From Pseudomonadota bacterium (GTDB taxonomy: Bacteria; Pseudomonadota; Gammaproteobacteria; Burkholderiales; Burkholderiaceae_B): 64,000 nt of DNA. The stretch spans positions 139,137 to 203,136 of the forward strand of contig JAFAEO010000063.1 of NCBI GenBank assembly GCA_023423975.1, written 5' to 3'. A program made the position numbers and the translations under genes. The notes below the pieces were generated by a model. It saw nothing but the letters and a program-made list of their open reading frames with translations, was not told the DNA's origin and did no database searches. Of this stretch, positions 27,201 to 35,559 are shown one piece after another; the stretch's first letter is position 1; each line of letters starts with the position of its first letter.

Positions 27201-27788
27201 GTCTTCTACGCGGGTCAGGTTCTCGCGGGTATCGCCCAGACGATTTTCGGTTTCCCGGCGACGCTCCTTATACCTGGACACACCGGCGGCCTCTTCCAGA
27301 TACACGCGCAACTCTTCGGGCTTGGCCTCAATCAGCCGATTGATCATGCCCTGACCAATGATGGCGTAGCCACGCGCGCCCAGACCGGTACCCAGGAAAA
27401 TATCGTGAATATCCTTGCGACGAACCTGCTGGTTGTTGACGTAGTAGCTGCTGGTGCCATCGCGGGTCAGGACCCGCCTGACGGCGATTTCTCCGTAAGT
27501 GCTCCACTGCCCGACCGCACGCCCATCGCTGTTGTCAAAGACCAGTTCAACCGACGCCCGTGCCGCCGGCTTTCGGTTTCCCGAACCGTTGAAGATCACG
27601 TCCTGCATCGATTCGCCACGCAGTTCAGAGGCGCGCGTTTCACCCAGCACCCAGCGTACGGCGTCGATAATATTGGATTTGCCGCAGCCATTGGGACCGA
27701 CCACGCCCACCATCTGGCTGGGCACCGGGATGACCGTAGGATCAACAAAAGACTTGAATCCAGCGAGTTTGAGTTGGGTGAGGCGCAC
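24261..27788 (-). CDS. smc: Chromosome segregation protein SMC
   Basis: Condensin ATPase of 1175 residues that organises and segregates the chromosome. Walker A GPNGCGKS is at 31-38. Long coiled coils run about 170-500 and 660-1000, with a hinge at about 520-650. The signature LSGGEKAL starts at 1076 and Walker B LLDEVDAPLDD includes Asp1104-Glu1105... in order to bind ATP between heads. Translation starts at GTG 27788. scpA and scpB are not in this window. First gene of smc-zipA-ligA. Confidence 0.97.
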   Translation of the reverse strand: MRLTQLKLAGFKSFVDPTVIPVPSQMVGVVGPNGCGKSNIIDAVRWVLGETRASELRGESMQDVIFNGSGNRKPAARASVELVFDNSDGRAVGQWSTYGEIAVRRVLTRDGTSSYYVNNQQVRRKDIHDIFLGTGLGARGYAIIGQGMINRLIEAKPEELRVYLEEAAGVSRYKERRRETENRLGDTRENLTRVEDIMRELESQLNRLEAQAEVARKYRDLQHDGEKKQHVLWLIREENARSDQEKKAQEIEKAQTELEASLAELRASESEVEKRRQAHYQASDAVHAAQAAMYEANTTVSRLETEIRHVVDARNRLQARKATLNTQMQEWQDQLTHCTEQIAELEEELAAAAERAAMVQDELESRQADMPEVEEKVRSASASRETMRSELARVEQKLALTAQAQRDADRQLQQLEQRRERLERELGEIQSPDAGRLEQLTGDRNAAEAQLEEVQASLQDMEERLPQLDEARRSAQSNSQKETQDVARLEARLSALSALQEDVQKKGALEPWLQKHDLAGFGRLWQQIHIEPGWEAALESVLRERLTALPLRDLDMARAFTDDPPPSRLAFYQKPTAEALPAALPGHTPLLSLLRCNDPDLKILLGRWLQGVYTASSLTEALGQRQSLPVGVQLVVREGHVTDAHGLCFYAADSEQAGMLARQQEIDNLKREIKARQLIADQAVTQLARSEAAWTALSQSMTPARQRLSELTRRVHDLQMEHSRLHAQMQQSEERNARINEDLADIRIQQEELLAQKEESEAGFETLDNELATLQETYAEAEMAGETLAETAETARQQIRELERSVQEAGFTQRGLTSRIADLTRNRDLAGNQINQARNELENLETELFDFDESATQAGLQDALETRVIREEALAAARLELDNLAATLRGADETRMRTEQSLEPRRAHIMQLQLDEQAARLAVEQFSEQLDEHEVDRAALKIEMNDLPEDWSKVTWLHAEVQKISRQIEALGSVNLAALDELNESRERKGFLDAQHADLTEAIDTLEDAIRRIDRETRDLLQETFNQVNTHFGELFPKLFGGGEARLSMTGEEILDAGVQVMAQPPGKRNSTIHLLSGGEKALTATALVFALFKLNPAPFCLLDEVDAPLDDANTERYANLVGSMSEQTQFLFISHNKIAMQMAKQLIGVTMQEQGVSRIVAVDIESAVQLVGEA

Positions 27789-28365
27789 GTAGGGAACAAT
27801 ACAAAGTAAAAAAAAATGCCCTGAGGCAGTGCCGGTACAGGTCCGGCGCGACAGTCAGGCTCCAGCCCCGTATGATAACCCAGGCGATCCGATTTGATAG
27901 TAAACAAAAGTCATAATAGCAATATTTGCGCAGGGCACAAATGGTCTGCCTCACTTGCGGTACCGCATCAGTTTTTGAGCGCCAACGCAAGTCTTGTCGC
28001 GTTCTGCCGCGGCCAGGCGCAAGGCTCATCCCCCCATACCCGGCCGGCACCGGTCTGCTACGAGCCTGGCAACAAATATTTCAGCCTGCTACATGAACAG
28101 GCCGAAGGATTCGATTGGCCGAATTGGTGTCGAACCCTCATCCTGCACCGGTTTGAATCTAATTCGCCGTTGGTTGGGGGCAATGGGTAACGAAACACCA
28201 CTGAACCTGATATTATGTTGCGATTGAGCACGACGGAAAAACTCGGCACCTCTGTCTGGTATTTCTGCCGGCATCATTTCATGACCACGACATATGATTA
28301 CTTTATCGTCTGGTGTTACCACCGGATCCGGGTAAGCGATAACAAGTTAAAACGGGATATTCAGT
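27789..28365. other. Divergent intergenic region smc / lplT
   Basis: This 577-base gap is unusually long for the window. It should hold the promoters of smc and lplT. Short frames on both strands (for example minus 28089-28322, 77 codons) show no family resemblance and no good ribosome site. I tested the segment near 28110-28190 for a tRNA cloverleaf and found no matching T-arm. Apart from the T9 hairpin next to smc I see no clear structure. Confidence 0.5.
27808..27828 (-). terminator. Possible short terminator or attenuator in the smc leader
   Basis: On the minus strand TGCC-TCAG-GGCA (27828-27817) is followed by nine T residues (27816-27808), ending 20 bases before the smc GTG. The 4-bp stem is weak. 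It could attenuate smc transcription or be chance in an AT-rich spot. Confidence 0.3.
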
Positions 28366-29679
28366 TTGAAAAAAGGTTTCTTTCTCGTCATGTTGGCACA
28401 GGCGCTCTCGTCCCTGGCCGACAATGCGCTTTTTATCGCTGCCATCGCCCTTATTGCTGAACTTTCCGGACCTGACTGGATGACGCCCGCCATGAAATGG
28501 TTTTTTGCGTTCGCCTATGTCATTCTGGCTGCATTCGTTGGCGCCATCGCCGACTCTTTTCCAAAGGGTCGGGTCATGTTTGTCACCAATGCCATTAAAA
28601 TTTCCGGCTGCCTGTTGATGTTCGGCTTTGCCATGATGGCCCCGTCCGACAAAAGCCTGCACGCCTATATCGTCTGTTTTTCCTATGCCCTGGTGGGCAT
28701 CGGCGCTGCCGCCTATTCGCCAGCCAAGTACGGCATTGTCACCGAACTGCTGCCGCCGCGGGATCTGGTCAAGGGTAACAGCTGGATCGAAGGGCTCACA
28801 GTGCTTTCGATTATTTTCGGGGTTGTCCTGGGGGGCAAGCTGATCGAACCGCCCTTGTCCGATTACCTGCTGGCTCTGCCCTGGATGGCGGCCCTGGCCA
28901 AAACGCCGGCCGAGGCGGCCATTGTTGTCATTGGCGGCATTTATATCCTGGCCGCCATCTGTAATTTGCTGATCCCCAATACGCACTTCGTGTATCCGAA
29001 GCAGGAATCCAATCCCGTGAAGCTGCTGAGCGTATTTGCCAGTTATGTGCGCATCCTGTGGCAGGATAAGGTCGGACAAATTTCACTGGCGGTCACCACC
29101 CTTTTTTGGGGTGCGGGCGCCACCCTGCAGCTCATTGTCTTGCAATGGGGACGAGACCACCTGCAACTGAGCATCGCCCAATCAGCCAATCTGATGGGTA
29201 TAGCAGCCATCGGCACCATTGTCGGTTCGGTTCTGGCCGGCAGGGTTCCGCTGACGCGCGCACTACATGTGCTGCCTATCGGCGTTGTCATGGGCTTTTC
29301 CGTCATGTTGATGACCATAGTCAAGGACACCTGGGCGGTGTATTGCACGCTGATACTGGTGGGCGGGCTCTCCGGCTTTTTCGTGGTGCCGCTCAACGCA
29401 TTGCTGCAGCACCGTGGGCATGTCCTTTTATCGGCAGGCCATTCCATTGCCGTACAGAACTTCAACGAACAGTTGAACATACTGTTCATGGTAGCGGCCT
29501 ACTGGTTCATGCTGGAAATGAACTTGCACATCAATACCATCATTATTATCTTTGGCGTCATAGTCGCAGTACTCATGACGCTGGTGATTGCCTGGTGCTA
29601 TCGCAACCAGCGACGCTATCCGGCGACCTTTGCCGAGATTGGTGAAGAGGGCCATGGACGTGCCCAGGCCGGGCATTAG
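28366..29679 (+). CDS. lplT: Lysophospholipid transporter LplT
   Basis: MFS permease of 437 residues that flips lysophospholipids across the inner membrane for re-acylation. The opening KKGFFLVMLAQALSSLADNA and SPAKYGIVTELLPPRDLVKG (about 115-134) match LplT. Translation starts at TTG 28366. No fused acyltransferase (Aas) follows: the next gene is convergent. The acyltransferase partner must be elsewhere. Confidence 0.94.
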   Translation: MKKGFFLVMLAQALSSLADNALFIAAIALIAELSGPDWMTPAMKWFFAFAYVILAAFVGAIADSFPKGRVMFVTNAIKISGCLLMFGFAMMAPSDKSLHAYIVCFSYALVGIGAAAYSPAKYGIVTELLPPRDLVKGNSWIEGLTVLSIIFGVVLGGKLIEPPLSDYLLALPWMAALAKTPAEAAIVVIGGIYILAAICNLLIPNTHFVYPKQESNPVKLLSVFASYVRILWQDKVGQISLAVTTLFWGAGATLQLIVLQWGRDHLQLSIAQSANLMGIAAIGTIVGSVLAGRVPLTRALHVLPIGVVMGFSVMLMTIVKDTWAVYCTLILVGGLSGFFVVPLNALLQHRGHVLLSAGHSIAVQNFNEQLNILFMVAAYWFMLEMNLHINTIIIIFGVIVAVLMTLVIAWCYRNQRRYPATFAEIGEEGHGRAQAGH

Positions 29680-29778
29680 CAGTTGAGCATTCGGATCAGG
29701 GGATATATAGCCAGCCGACGACATCAGACCCGACAGCGGGCAGCCCATTGCTTCATTCTCTGTCCGATTGCCGGCGTC

Positions 29779-30915
29779 TTATGCTGCAGCCCGCTGCAAC
29801 AGCTGCCTCAGGCGTTTGAGATCGACCCATGCCAGCGGCTTGGCGGCCTGGTTGGCCATCAGATGATTCGGATGAAAAGTGACCACTACCGGTATCGCCC
29901 TGCCCTGTACCGTAATCTGCAGATCATGCGCCTCGCGCAGCTCACCCACCGATTGTGTAGTACCCAGTACAGACTGAGCAGCATTGCCAAATAACAGGAC
30001 ACATGAAGGCTGGACCATGGCAATCTGCTGTTGCAGATAATCGGCGCAGGCCGCGATTTCATGCGGCTCGGCCGGACGACTCACCATGGGCCGACACTTG
30101 ACCACATCAGTAATAAATGTTGCCTCACGGGAAAGGCCGATGGCGGCAAGCATATTGTCCAGTAACTGGCCCGCCTGCCCACTGAGGGGTTCGCCGCTGA
30201 TTTCATCCTGCGCGCCTGGCGCCTGGTCAATTATCATCAAGCGTGCTGTCGTGGCACCGGTGCCGGGCACCGGCTGGCGGGCATGCTCTGACAAGCCACA
30301 ACGGGTGCACTGCCGAATAGTTGCGGCCAAAACCGGCCACTCAATCCGCGCATCTATCTGCACCAACGGATCCGCCGGGAGACTGTCTTGGGCCTCTGGC
30401 ACCACGACCCCGGAAGCACTGTCGGGCATGGCGGTGCCGCCGCCCATCTCGCTCGTGGCCCCACGAGCGCCGTCTTCTTTCCCACGCCGCGTATCTACAC
30501 CTGCGCGCCCCGCCGGTCGACGTTGCCGCTGCATCTGTTCGCGCAATTTTGCCAATGCCTGACGGGCAGGCGAGGCATCGTTTTGGACTACCGGTGGCAC
30601 GCCAGCCACCGTTTCTTTTGTAATTGCCAGCGGGATATCTGGTGCTTTTGCGGTCGCAGAGACCGGCGCCGCAGGACGCGGGTTCGCATGCACCTGGGCA
30701 GGATCCGCTGCCGACGCGGCATCTGTCACTGAGGAATGTCTGGTATGCGACCCAGGGACCTGCGCAGCCCCCGTGGACACGGTTATTGCGCGCCCCCACA
30801 GACGATCAATCCCGCTCTCTTGTAACCAGAGCAGTTGAAGCGGGTTGACCGAAACGTTGGCCGGATGCGCCACGGGCTGGGCGCCGGCAGAAACTGAAGA
30901 AGATTCCATAGCCAT
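29779..30915 (-). CDS. Family-4-like uracil-DNA glycosylase homologue with altered active site
   Basis: A 378-residue protein. Residues 1-185 are Ala/Pro/Arg-rich and probably disordered; the C-terminal 190 residues form the glycosylase fold. Cys203, 206, 274 and 290 keep the CxxC...C-x15-C iron-sulfur pattern. Motif II HPNHLMAN (348-355) is present. Motif I, usually GE(A/G)PG, reads DQAPG at 230-234; the usual PFVG is PLSG (243-246); and the uracil-contacting Asn of TNVVKCRP is Asp270. These are key ligand positions in Thermus-type UDGa. Base specificity may be changed or lost. It starts on the TGATG overlap with tsaB-rimI. Confidence 0.85.
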   Translation of the reverse strand: MAMESSSVSAGAQPVAHPANVSVNPLQLLWLQESGIDRLWGRAITVSTGAAQVPGSHTRHSSVTDAASAADPAQVHANPRPAAPVSATAKAPDIPLAITKETVAGVPPVVQNDASPARQALAKLREQMQRQRRPAGRAGVDTRRGKEDGARGATSEMGGGTAMPDSASGVVVPEAQDSLPADPLVQIDARIEWPVLAATIRQCTRCGLSEHARQPVPGTGATTARLMIIDQAPGAQDEISGEPLSGQAGQLLDNMLAAIGLSREATFITDVVKCRPMVSRPAEPHEIAACADYLQQQIAMVQPSCVLLFGNAAQSVLGTTQSVGELREAHDLQITVQGRAIPVVVTFHPNHLMANQAAKPLAWVDLKRLRQLLQRAAA

Positions 30916-32282
30916 CAGGATACCACGGCTTTCTGCAAGACCCAGGCATCTTCGCTATGACCGCGCCCGTCCGGGTAGTAGCCCTTTCGCACGCCGATCT
31001 GCTCGTAACCCCAACGATGATAAAACGCGATCGCCCGCGTATTGGATGGACGCACTTCCAGCACTTGGCTATCGAGCTGTTGCAGCAACAGGCGCTCTTC
31101 ACCCCAGGCAAGCAGGCCGGCACCGATCCCCTTGCTTTGCCAGTCGGGCGCAACGCCAATGAGCAGCAGATGGGCCACATCGGGCGCCATCATTTGCAAG
31201 GAAAACCCCACTACCTCGTTGTCATGGCACACTACCCAGGCTTCGTAACCGGCTTTTAGGGCATCCAAAAAGTTGCCCTCGGTCCAGGGGTGAGACTGCA
31301 CACGGCGCTCAATACTCACGACCGCCTCAATATCCTGCTGCGCCATGCGCCGGACCGTATGCGTCTGCTGCAGTGCCGTGATCATCTGGTTGCGCGTCTG
31401 ACTTTCCGACGACACGGCCACTTGCGCGCCTGGCATGATCTGCTGAGCCGATAGCGGGACAGCACGCGGATTCCCTCCCTGCCCTAGTCCCCTTTCCTTG
31501 ATCGTAAATGCCACCTTATCACGTACGTACAGCGGTGCCGCCTGATCGGCCGCGATAAATCTACCGGCGAGCCAGGCACGCAGGCCGATACGGGCCATGA
31601 TCGCGGCACGCGGTTCAGCATCCGCAACCTGTTTGACGCCTGGCAAATGCGCCAGTCCCGTACATACATGCACCCCCGAGCCTACCAATATAATAGAAGG
31701 CTGTTCGTCCATGCCGGGCTCGCGCGCTGCCAACGGCCCATTCAGATCCGGCAAGGTCACATTTGCATCGTCAGCATTTATTTCCCCGGCGCCGCTAATG
31801 CCGTTGAGCCAAAGCGCAACTTGTTCTGCAGCAATCAGGCACGGCGCTTGCACCTGAACGAGTTCACTCTGACCGGTTTCCCTGAAACAGGCCAGAAACA
31901 CTTCCTGCATACGGGCATCCAGCAGACTGACAATCAGCGTTGAGGGCGCGAGCGGTTTTACGGTTTCGGCCACGGCAAGCAGCGATGAAACGGGAAACAC
32001 CGGAATATCCAGCCCCAGGCCCAGCCCTTGCGCCATGCCCGCTGCAATTCGCAGACCGGTAAATCCACCTGGCCCCTGGCCGAATACGATGCCGTTGATA
32101 TCAGCTCGGTCAAGCCCTGCTGAATTGAGCAGGTGATCGAGCATCGGCAACAATTGTTCGGCATGGCCATTAGCCTGGTTGCTTACTTGCTCGGTGGTCT
32201 GGGACTGCTCACCGTCGTAGCGCAGCAGTGCAGCCGACGAACAGGTGGCCGAGCTTTCCAGGGCGATCAGATTGACATTCAT
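30915..32282 (-). CDS. tsaB-rimI: TsaB-RimI fusion: t6A tRNA-modification subunit plus ribosomal-protein S18 acetyltransferase
   Basis: A single 455-residue chain. The N-terminal part (about 1-300) is TsaB: NLIALESSATCSSAAL and GQGPGGFTGLRIAAGMAQG (68-86). TsaB dimerises with TsaD to make t6A37 in ANN-decoding tRNAs. The C-terminal part (about 309-455) is a GNAT acetyltransferase of RimI type, with the acetyl-CoA loop SKGIGAGLL near 384-392 and RPSNTRAIAFYHRWGYEQIG. RimI acetylates the S18 N-terminus. The region about 195-215 (AREPGMDEQPS) is an extra loop. The UDG-like gene follows with a 1-base overlap. Confidence 0.95.
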   Translation of the reverse strand: MNVNLIALESSATCSSAALLRYDGEQSQTTEQVSNQANGHAEQLLPMLDHLLNSAGLDRADINGIVFGQGPGGFTGLRIAAGMAQGLGLGLDIPVFPVSSLLAVAETVKPLAPSTLIVSLLDARMQEVFLACFRETGQSELVQVQAPCLIAAEQVALWLNGISGAGEINADDANVTLPDLNGPLAAREPGMDEQPSIILVGSGVHVCTGLAHLPGVKQVADAEPRAAIMARIGLRAWLAGRFIAADQAAPLYVRDKVAFTIKERGLGQGGNPRAVPLSAQQIMPGAQVAVSSESQTRNQMITALQQTHTVRRMAQQDIEAVVSIERRVQSHPWTEGNFLDALKAGYEAWVVCHDNEVVGFSLQMMAPDVAHLLLIGVAPDWQSKGIGAGLLAWGEERLLLQQLDSQVLEVRPSNTRAIAFYHRWGYEQIGVRKGYYPDGRGHSEDAWVLQKAVVS

Positions 32283-32687
32283 AAACTACGCTTATTCAGA
32301 AAAAGGTGAACGGCAGCATGCCCTCAAAGGGCTGCGGCTGGCTGTCCCCGTATACGGTCCGCAATGATTGACCGACACTTGGGTAAGTGATCCCGCAATT
32401 ATAAACAGGAAGCCAGTCTTGCCCGAGACGATTTGCGCTAAAATAGTCAGTACAGTTCACTTGCACGTTCAGTCCAGTTTTGTACAAGTACAAAACTACC
32501 TTCGCGACGGCCTATTATTTTCAATATGAAACAAAATGTATCTATTTGCATCACACTATCAGCACAAACCCAGAGAAATATTTTTAGTGTAACTGATGGT
32601 GAAAATTCGGCCATGCGCGATAGCAGAAACTGTAACATGTGCTCAAATAGTCCTGTCACTTCTCTCGGAAGCTCTTAACCAATTAGT
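32283..32687. other. Divergent control region tsaB-rimI / ompR
   Basis: 405 bases without a gene. It holds the 22-bp interrupted palindrome at 32476-32497. A good minus-strand -10 (TATAAT at 32403-32398) lies about 115 bases before the tsaB start, without an obvious -35. TAAAAT at 32439-32444 is a possible plus-strand -10. A small GCCCT-CAA-AGGGC hairpin is near 32320-32332 on the tsaB leader. Confidence 0.5.
32476..32497. promoter_or_regulatory. 22-bp interrupted palindrome upstream of ompR
   Basis: AGTTTTGTAC (32476-32485) and its exact complement (32488-32497) are separated by AA. The arms are perfect over 10 bp. It lies 190 bases before ompR and 194 bases before tsaB-rimI, in the divergent control region. 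The symmetry and AT/GTAC content suggest a dimeric operator (GntR- or TetR-like size); the binding protein is unknown. Confidence 0.55.
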
Positions 32688-33431
32688 ATGAATACACCAC
32701 AAACTGCCTCGTCAACACCTCCACGCAAAATTCTGGTAGTCGATGATGATCCTCGCCTTCGCGACCTGCTGCGCCGTTACCTGACTGAACAGGGGTTCAA
32801 TGTGTTCGTAGCAGAAGACGGGAAGGAAATGACCAAGCTCTGGCAACGCGAACATTTCGACCTGCTGGTATTGGATCTGATGCTCCCCGGGGAAGATGGT
32901 CTGTCCATCTGTCGCCGGCTTCGCGGCGCCAACGACAATACCCCTATCATCATGCTCACGGCCAAGGCCGAAGAAATCGACCGCATTCTGGGTCTGGAGA
33001 TGGGCGCGGACGATTATCTGTCCAAACCGTTTAATCCTCGCGAACTGCTCGCTCGGGTCAATGCCATTTTGCGCCGTCGCGGCTCTGAAGAGCACCCGGG
33101 CGCGCCCAGCCAGGAAAATGAATCGATTGCTTTCGGGCCCTACACTCTGAATCTGTCCACACGTACACTGTCCCGCGGCGAAGATGTTGTCGCCATCACC
33201 ACGGGTGAATTCTCTGTACTCAAAGTATTTGCCCGCCATCCCAAGGTGCCGTTGTCGCGTGACAAGCTTATGGAGCTGGCTCGTGGCCGCGAATATGAAG
33301 CCTTCGATCGTAGCCTTGATGTCCAAATTTCCCGCCTGCGCAAGCTGATTGAGCCGAATCCGGCCAAACCGGTATTTATTCAGACCGTTTGGGGATTGGG
33401 TTACGTCTTCGTTCCGGACGGCGGTAACTAA
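32688..33431 (+). CDS. ompR: OmpR-family response regulator (RisA-like)
   Basis: Two-component regulator of 247 residues. The receiver domain has acidic Asp20-Asp21, phosphorylatable Asp63, Thr91 and Lys113. The winged-helix DNA-binding domain spans about 145-245 (GEFSVLKVFARHPKVPLSRD, DVQISRLRKLIE, QTVWGLGYVF). It is highly similar in pattern to Bordetella RisA. The sensor kinase gene follows after 14 bases. Targets may include porins and stress or virulence functions; the porin at 62764 is a candidate but unproven. Confidence 0.95.
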   Translation: MNTPQTASSTPPRKILVVDDDPRLRDLLRRYLTEQGFNVFVAEDGKEMTKLWQREHFDLLVLDLMLPGEDGLSICRRLRGANDNTPIIMLTAKAEEIDRILGLEMGADDYLSKPFNPRELLARVNAILRRRGSEEHPGAPSQENESIAFGPYTLNLSTRTLSRGEDVVAITTGEFSVLKVFARHPKVPLSRDKLMELARGREYEAFDRSLDVQISRLRKLIEPNPAKPVFIQTVWGLGYVFVPDGGN

Positions 33432-33445
33432 AAGACGGCGCCGCC

Positions 33446-34855
33446 ATGGCCGCTGCTCCGGTTCAGCTTCCTCAACTGCAGAATTTCGCGTCAAAAATCC
33501 GGCTGAGCTTGTTCAGCCGGTCTTTTTTCCTGCTGGCTGCTTTGCTGGCCGTCAGTTTGACGTGCTGGCTGATCGTTTTTTTCAACATGCAAGAAGAACC
33601 GCGCGCCTCGCAAATGGCCGAGCGCGGTATTACAGCACTTAAAATCACCCGCAAGTCGCTCGCCTACGTTCCTCCCAACGATCGCAACGCACTGGTGATT
33701 GACCTGGCCACCACCGGGGATATCCAGGTTTTTCCCCGGCAATTGGACGATGTATTGGAGCCGTTGCCAGATACCACATTCTGGCGCATCTTCGCAGACA
33801 AAATCCAGCGCTCCGACACCCAAAACGTAACCAAGATCGCATCCAGCATGAACGGCGAACCGGGTATCTGGATCAGTTTCAATGTGGGAGATGAACTGTA
33901 CTGGCTGCTGCTCAAATCGTCGACCGACAATCTGCCACAAATGCGCGAATGGATCGGCTGGGGCGTGATCGCGCTGCTGCTGGCACTGATCGGGGCTGCA
34001 ATCAGCGTCCGATTTGTCAACACGCCACTATCACGGTTGGCCAAGGCCGCCCAGCAGGTCGCGCGAGGCGAGAACCCGGCGCCCCTGCCCGATGACCAGG
34101 GGCCGCTGGAGATCCGTGAACTCAATAACGCCTTTAACCGCATGGCGCGCGATATCCGTCAAACCGAAGCCGACCGCGAATTGATGCTGGCAGGTATTTC
34201 TCATGATCTGCGCACGCCCCTGGCGCGCATGCGCCTGGAAATCGAGTTGAGTAATGTCAGTGACGAAACCCGCAGCGCCATTGACGAAGACCTTGGACAG
34301 ATTGATCACAGTATCGGCCAGTTGATGGAGTACGCCCGTCCCGCCGGAGTGCTTCCGGAAAGAGCCATCAACGTTTCCTCGATTTTGCGGGATATCACCG
34401 ACCGGGAAAAAGCGCATACTGAATCGCTGGGTGGCACGCTGCGCACCATGATCCAGCCGAATTTATACGCCCGGATCGGGGAGCTGAACCTGAAGCGGAT
34501 TGTCAGCAATCTGATTGAAAACAGTCGTCGCTACGGTCGATCCGTCGCTGACGGCCAGCCCCACATCCTGGTGCGGGCCCGCGAAAAAGGCAGCATGATC
34601 GAAATCGATGTCTGCGACCATGGCGCAGGCATCAATGCCAAGGACACCGAGAGGCTACTGCGCCCCTTTTCCCGTGGCGAAGCCGCGCGCACCGGCGTGT
34701 CAGGCGCTGGGCTGGGCCTGTCGATCGTCGAACGACTGCTGCAGCACGTGGGCGGCACCCTGAAACTGCTGCCGAACCATCCCACCGGACTGATCGGCCA
34801 CATAGAAATTCCCAAAGCGCGAGATAGAAATTATCAATTAGACAGCCCGTATTGA
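33446..34855 (+). CDS. envZ: EnvZ-family sensor histidine kinase (RisS-like)
   Basis: Inner-membrane kinase of 469 residues, partner of the preceding OmpR. TM1 is about 27-47, a periplasmic loop spans about 48-168, TM2 about 170-190, and a HAMP linker about 190-245. The H-box ISHDLRTPLARM has His253. The ATP-binding region has the N box (NLIENSRRYG), DHGAGI (G1) and GAGLGLSIVERLL (G2). The periplasmic loop is of moderate size, so a periplasmic or membrane signal is likely. Confidence 0.94.
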   Translation: MAAAPVQLPQLQNFASKIRLSLFSRSFFLLAALLAVSLTCWLIVFFNMQEEPRASQMAERGITALKITRKSLAYVPPNDRNALVIDLATTGDIQVFPRQLDDVLEPLPDTTFWRIFADKIQRSDTQNVTKIASSMNGEPGIWISFNVGDELYWLLLKSSTDNLPQMREWIGWGVIALLLALIGAAISVRFVNTPLSRLAKAAQQVARGENPAPLPDDQGPLEIRELNNAFNRMARDIRQTEADRELMLAGISHDLRTPLARMRLEIELSNVSDETRSAIDEDLGQIDHSIGQLMEYARPAGVLPERAINVSSILRDITDREKAHTESLGGTLRTMIQPNLYARIGELNLKRIVSNLIENSRRYGRSVADGQPHILVRAREKGSMIEIDVCDHGAGINAKDTERLLRPFSRGEAARTGVSGAGLGLSIVERLLQHVGGTLKLLPNHPTGLIGHIEIPKARDRNYQLDSPY

Positions 34856-34857
34856 TA
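34832..34857. promoter_or_regulatory. Inverted repeat TATCAAT-N12-ATTGATA before ahpC
   Basis: Perfect 7-bp arms at 34832-34838 and 34851-34857 overlap the end of envZ, 146 bases upstream of ahpC. The spacing suits a dimeric regulator. It does not match the four-element OxyR pattern, and I do not assign a protein. Confidence 0.35.
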
Positions 34858-35002
34858 GTGTAAAATAACATTAAAACTTATATTGGAAAGTGGGCGAGGC
34901 CATCGTGGCAAACCGTCCACTCCCTTGCCATGCCTTGCGGCGCGGCAAATAAGCAGGCCCGGTACCACCGGGCGGTTGTTCAACTTCTTATGAGGAACAG
35001 TT

Positions 35003-35551
35003 ATGAAAACAGTTGGTGAAAAGCTCGAATCCTTCAAAGTAGTCGGTGTCAAACCTGGTTTCAACAACCATGAAGAAAACGGCGTTTCTGCATTCGAAGA
35101 CATCACAGAATCGTCTTTCCCCGGAAAGTGGAAAGTGATCTACTTCTATCCAAAAGATTTCACATTCGTGTGTCCTACCGAGATTGTTGGCTTTAACAAC
35201 CTGGCCAAAGACTTCGAAGACCGTGACGCCGTACTGATGGGCGGCTCTGTCGACAACGAATTCTGCAAACTGGCATGGCGCCGTGAACACCCTGATCTGA
35301 ACAAACTGGGTCACTACTCATTTGCCGACTCTACTGGTTCGCTGATCGATCAGCTGGGTGTACGTGAGCGCAATGAAGGCGTTGCCCTGCGCGCTACATT
35401 CATTGTTGACCCGGACAACGTCATCCAGCACGTTTCAGTCAACAACCTGAACGTGGGACGCAATCCAGAAGAAGTCCTGCGTATTCTGGACGGCCTGCAG
35501 ACAGATGAGCTGTGCCCATGCAACCGCGTAGCCGGTGGCGATACACTGTAA
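35003..35551 (+). CDS. ahpC: Peroxiredoxin AhpC
   Basis: Thiol peroxidase of 182 residues that reduces alkyl hydroperoxides, H2O2 and peroxynitrite. The peroxidatic cysteine is Cys57 in FTFVCPTE. A C-terminal CPC (Cys171 and Cys173) gives the three-cysteine layout of the mycobacterial AhpC rather than the enterobacterial AhpF-dependent type. The next gene is its probable reductant AhpD, and there is no ahpF. An intrinsic terminator lies directly after the stop. Confidence 0.95.
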   Translation: MKTVGEKLESFKVVGVKPGFNNHEENGVSAFEDITESSFPGKWKVIYFYPKDFTFVCPTEIVGFNNLAKDFEDRDAVLMGGSVDNEFCKLAWRREHPDLNKLGHYSFADSTGSLIDQLGVRERNEGVALRATFIVDPDNVIQHVSVNNLNVGRNPEEVLRILDGLQTDELCPCNRVAGGDTL

Positions 35552-35559
35552 TTTGCATC

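Noticed and set aside
28094..28190. Possible tRNA in the smc-lplT gap
   Set aside because: GGTTCGA-like fragments are present, but no 5-bp T-stem, anticodon arm or acceptor pairing can be built.
34824..34860. OxyR box upstream of ahpC
   Set aside because: One ATAG-N7-CAAT element is visible, but the third and fourth ATAG/CTAT elements are absent at the required spacing.
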